NCBI GenBank assembly: GCA_028829895.1
Contig: CM054181.1
Span: forward strand, 17,536,001 to 17,600,000
Origin: Sinotaia quadrata
Lineage: Eukaryota > Mollusca > Gastropoda > Architaenioglossa > Viviparidae
Reading direction: 5' to 3'
DNA: 64,000 bases
The translations under genes were made by a program, and so were the position numbers. Positions 59,601 through 64,000 of the stretch are shown piece after piece. A model generated the notes under the pieces. It had not been told where the DNA came from. It saw only the letters and a list, made by a program, of their open reading frames with translations, and made no database searches. How positions within the stretch are numbered: position 1 is the first letter of the stretch; the number at the start of each line of letters is the position of its first letter.

Positions 59601-60439
59601 AAATTAAAAATGATTACAGCGGCGGGTTTTAAGCACAAGGATTGATCCCTTCTAGTGGATTTTCAAGCAAACTATTGTATAGTTCCGTATTTCAGAAAAG
59701 CAAGTTTGATATTTGATAACTATTCTTTAACAGTAATCACAAGTAGTGCCCAGCAGTAGTAGTTTGCTTTCTCCATGTAACGGCAACGGTCTCATGTATA
59801 TTTTTAATATCACTTTTACGTAACTGCGATTTCTCGATAAAGTATAATTTGCGCATGACCGCATGTTGATTTAAACATCACTGATACAAAATTATTTTTG
59901 GTTTTTACAATTTACGCAACGTACCCCCACCCACCCACCATCACAATAGCACAGTGTTGACTTGGTTTTCAAGAAGTTGGAAAAAAAGTCCCTACAACGG
60001 GACATTTCTGAACCGACTACAGACGCATCAAGAAAGTGTTTGTTTTCTCTCCTCCCCCCCTACCTTCCCAAACGCTGAAGGCAATTGAGGTGGCATAAAT
60101 GTAAAGAATTGTTAAGCAGCGAAAATCTTTGTTTTCTTTCCCAAACACTGAAGGCATTTGTTGTAGAATAAATGTAAGGAATTGTTGAGCATGCCAGCCA
60201 GTAAGGAGCTGCACGTGCATGGCCTCCTTAATTGCCTATGACGTCTGGGGAAGAAGTCTTATCTGCAGTAATCTTGCAGGCTTGCTGCAAGATTCGACAT
60301 GCAACATGCGCCATAATGTTTCATAAATAACAATTACAGAATTATTTTTAAAAGTGTGTGTGTGTGTACGTGCGTGCGTGTATTATGTCACCGAGCTACA
60401 AATTACGCACTTATTTTATAAATGAAGAGTCTGAATGAT
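59601..60439. other. Intronic DNA, nothing recognised
   Basis: A direct duplication of AACGCTGAAGGCA / AACACTGAAGGCA with about 55 bp of flanking similarity occurs at 60070-60185. No gene seen. Confidence 0.4.
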
Positions 60440-60790
60440 AGGAATCTTTTCAGTATTTTTTAAGTTGAACTAAGTTGTAAATATGTTTTAAGTTGAACTT
60501 ACAACATGTTTTAAGTTGAACTAAGTTGTAAATGTGTTTTAAGTTCAACTAAGTTGTAAATGTGTTTTAAGTTCAAGTAAGTTGTAAATATGTTTTAAGT
60601 TGAACTAAGCTGTAAATATGTTTTAGGTGTAAATATGTTTTAATTTGAATTGGGTTGTAAATGTTATAAGTTGACTTAAGTTGCATATATGCTTTATCTT
60701 GACTTAATTTGGAAATATGCTTTATTTAAGTTGATTTCCGTTGTAAATATGTTTTATTTAAACTGATTTAAGATGGAAATATGTTTTATG
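60440..60790. repeat. Minisatellite, about 28-bp unit x 11
   Basis: Unit AAGTTGAACTAAGTTGTAAA plus TATGTTTT, decaying to the right (TTGACTTAATTTGGAAATATG). Confidence 0.9.
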
Positions 60791-61183
60791 TTAACCTTAG
60801 TTTCATTAAACTATTGCATGCTCTGCAGGATTTTCTTTGGCGTCACTTCAAAAAAAAATATTGATAATGTTGGGAGAGAGCGTAATTCTCTGGGGACTCA
60901 AATTAGCCGTAGCGATGTGTTAAGGTTTTAAAAATCACTGTAGTGTTGTGTTTAATTTTGCAACATTAGATGATTAAAGCTTTGGAGTGTCTATGGGGCG
61001 CTGTTGAATTCAGGACATAATTCGGTACAGTGCGCGATGTTAATGCCTGGACACGACTTGTGGATTGTACCCGCTATAGTGCATTACGTAAAGACACGAA
61101 TGAAGGGTTGGGGTGGGGTGGGGAACCTCCTCTGAGTCTCAAGGAAATCGGCTTCAGCTCGAAGTACCCCCCGCACACACGCA

Positions 61184-61215
<32 letters not shown>

Positions 61216-62649
61216 CACACACACACGCACTTCCCGACCTTGAGTTTTCTGCATTTGACCACCAAATTCAAATTAAAAATTAAAACCAATGATGAGTAGA
61301 ATGGATTTATTTTTAATGAAAACAGGAATTCGTAAAAAATTCTTTCTCTAGGTGTAGTATCCTACTATTTCTAACAACTTCAGATTAGTTGTAGCTTCGT
61401 TCATACGAGTAAACAAAGCACAGAACCCTATCACGGTCCGCTTGCATTCATTCATTATTTACAATATCCGGTGCCCCGAAGGGATCACGAACTCCGTACT
61501 TGCAAAGTCGGCGATCAATTGATTTTCCTTCTCATATTATGCCGTGTCCACATGGTGGCAGACTGGTGTGAATTTCTGTCGCAAGTGGAGACGTTCCTTC
61601 CTGGCGGGGGTTTATATTCCCCCCACACCACACCACACCACACAAGACGGAGGCCATTGTGAGAGTTATGGTTCCTGTTTCAACACTGCTTTTATCAGTG
61701 ATTTTGATCTTGCGATTTTGGCTATTCTTTGTAGAAGTCTGCGTGTATTTAAAACCCAAAGACTGACACCTAGTGAAGTGTATGTATGCCAATTCTTAAG
61801 AGTGAACATTCAACTTTTATTGCATTTGAATAATAATAATGATAATAATAACGACGACTACTACTATCACTACTACTACTAACTGGTGAGAAGATACTTT
61901 TGTTTGCCATCATTCCCACTCACCCCACACCTTACAGAATAGCTAAGTGATAAGGAGTATGAATACATTTGTCGCTTTACACGCTCATGGAAGCATGTGT
62001 AAAGCACAACACATTGCCCCCCCACCCTCCCATTTATAAAACATAATTGTCTTTTATGCGGATAGGTGATCAGATCATCTATTTTGAGGGCGTTCCCCAC
62101 CCCCACCTCCGCTCTTGGTGGTTGAGAAAAACGTCTTACGTAAAATTTAGGTCAAGTTTTCGGTTTGACCTTCTCATACCCGAACTGACCAGTGATATAG
62201 CTTGTATGAAGTATATAATTCCATTCTCTGATGCTGTAGCTTTAATCGCCACACCAGTATGCTTCACTTTATCGTAAATGTTTATTGACAAGTGCTTTGT
62301 AACTGGGCGATCCACTTGTCAATATCAGTGTTGATTTCATTTTATTACTCCGCAACTAACCGGGTAGATGTCTCCAGCGGCGAGCTCCATGTTCTAAACT
62401 GATGTCGAGCTTGGATCGTAGGTATTGGTCGTGACAGTGAGACGGACAGCTTCACACTTGAATAAAATACTTTCAAAATGAAGTCAGATAAATGGCAAGT
62501 GGTTCTCATTGTGCACTTTAACGAAGAAATAACCCAACCCAACCCTTTTTTTTGAGCCGTTAGTTTTATAATAAATTACGAAATGACGACTCTGTATAGT
62601 TGATACCACGTGACTTTGATAATAGACGTATAAGACCACTTACTTCTTG
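60791..62649. other. Intronic DNA, nothing recognised
   Basis: Contains a (CACG)n(CA)n tract near 61174-61227 and a trinucleotide AAT/ACT run near 61830-61880. No coding similarity. Confidence 0.4.
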
Positions 62650-62965
62650 CCGGCATAGCCATATGTCATTATGAGCCTAAAGAATTGCTAAGTAACCATA
62701 CGTCATTACGAGCCTAAAGAATTGTTAAGTACACCATACGTCATTACGAGCCTTAACAATTGTTAAGTACACCATACGTCATTACGAGCCTAAAGAATTG
62801 TTAAGTACACCATACGTCATTACGAGCCTAAACAATTGTTAAGTACACCGTACGTCATTACGAGCCTAAACAATTGTTAAGTACACCATACGTCATTACG
62901 AGCCTAAACAATTGTTAAGTACACCATACGTCATTACGAGCCTAAACAATTGTTAAGTACACCAT
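62650..62965. repeat. Minisatellite, 38-bp unit x 8
   Basis: Unit ACACCATACGTCATTACGAG plus CCTAAACAATTGTTAAGT. Each unit has a TACGTCAT word (ATF/CREB-like) and a palindromic AACAATTGTT. The left two units carry AAGAATTG variants. Confidence 0.95.
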
Positions 62966-63959
62966 AAACGTTTTTTTTTTATTGAAAATATTTTATATCG
63001 ATATTATTATGCAAACAGTGTACTTGACTATGGTTCTTATTATGGCCTCCATAGATATGAGCAACCGGGGAACTGGTCTTGATGTATTCAAATGAATCTA
63101 TGGGAACGCCACAATTTCCCTACACGTCTGGAACCCGGGTTTGGCTGCCATGCCACGTGTCGTCCACTTTAGCAAACAGGACTTAGTTACATAGCCACGA
63201 CCTTTGAATTCTTGTGGCGGAAAGCCGCAAATTAAAGGTCGCCTACTTTTTTCCAGGAGTATTTTCAGGTCCCCTGACCCATATCGCCAGCATGCAATTT
63301 CATCAGAGCCCGTTGACGTTCCTATTGAAATGTTTATTTCTTCCGCTATCCTAAAACGTACGGACACGCGACGCGTGCAAGAGTTGCGCGAGGACAAAAG
63401 AGCGCTCTTTTCGGAAGTGTTACCCACGCTGAGCTGTGAATGGTGCTGCTGATCTGGTTCTCAAGTCAAGACTGGTGGTGGTGGGAAATAATAAAATACG
63501 TTGGGGGCGTGGGTGGGGGATGGCGACCGCCTCTCCAGACTCTCCTGCAGTCAGCAGCCCAGGACGTTCATTGAAAGTTTCTGTTCCTTGTGCACGCTGT
63601 GTATGGAAAGTCGTTATGGCATGGCCACGGACCGTCGAATCGGCCGTGCTGGACCGGTTCTGCGAGTCAGAGAACAATGTTCACTGGTGTCGACCGTTTA
63701 ATTGTTCATTGATCCTCGGGGCAGGAACAAATACTAGATAGAACACGGCCTTTTGATGACTTTCATTGCGTGAGTTTCTATGGTCTCGCTTAGCGTTCGT
63801 TTTGTTGCACTTTTGGGCGATCAATGGAGCGTGTAGATGGTGGAGTTCATGGAAATTTGTTTCTTGAATATTTTAATTACAGTTCAGTTTGTCCTTTAGA
63901 TCATCTTTCATCCACCCTTTTGAAACAAAAAAGACTAAGCCAAAAATTAAACCAAACCA
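62966..63959. other. GC-richer DNA at the right edge, unassigned
   Basis: 63050-63700 is less AT-rich than most of the window and has open frames on both strands (for example 63427-63098 minus, 109 codons). I recognise none of them and see no clear splice sites; it may be part of an unidentified mobile element. Confidence 0.3.
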
Positions 63960-64000
63960 GAACATCTTGTCTTGGATTGGAGACTAAAGACAAGATGTTC
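63960..64000. repeat. Perfect 14-bp inverted repeat at the window end
   Basis: GAACATCTTGTCTT (63960-63973) and AAGACAAGATGTTC (63987-64000) are perfect inverse complements with a 13-base loop. The stem cannot be followed further because the window ends. Confidence 0.85.

Noticed and set aside
63098..63427. 109-codon minus-strand frame in the GC-richer right edge
   Set aside because: Codes for no motif I recognise; could be an unknown mobile element, but the evidence is insufficient.

Overview
This looks like a window of nuclear DNA from an AT-rich animal genome, most likely a lophotrochozoan such as a mollusc. The genes are split by GT-AG introns, the three recognisable proteins are animal housekeeping or signalling proteins, and the repeats are hAT DNA transposons, a tRNA-derived SINE and a very large number of micro- and minisatellites. 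The species assignment is inference. No prokaryotic operon, CRISPR array or rRNA gene is visible.

Layout. 1-2510: a decayed hAT transposon (ZBED/GTF2IRD2-like), its left tip cut by the window edge, apparently inside intron 1 of RABL3. 2682-2736 (minus): first coding exon of RABL3, a small GTPase. 2737-5236: shared head-to-head promoter region containing a diverged duplication of the RABL3 leader. 5237-10660 (plus): complete six-exon GTF2E1 gene (TFIIE alpha, 408 aa). 10661-32073: intergenic DNA with many minisatellites and no convincing gene. 32074-33998: a second, internally rearranged hAT element. 34907-35593 (plus): first coding exon of a SAMD5-like SAM-domain gene; its next exon was not found, so 35594-64000 is probably one long intron. 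That stretch holds roughly twenty tandem arrays, a SINE, a third hAT relic and a few MITE-like inverted repeats.

The genes do not form one pathway. RABL3 and GTF2E1 keep the divergent neighbour arrangement they have in vertebrates, so they probably share a promoter. SAMD5 is separate.

The most unusual signal concerns the repeats. Two of the three hAT relics carry a minisatellite grown out of their own transposase reading frame: 36 bp x 7 in phase at 32748-33000, and 44 bp x 14 out of phase at 53829-54436. With the dense arrays elsewhere, this suggests a locus prone to tandem expansion. I did not find a convincing new multi-gene system.
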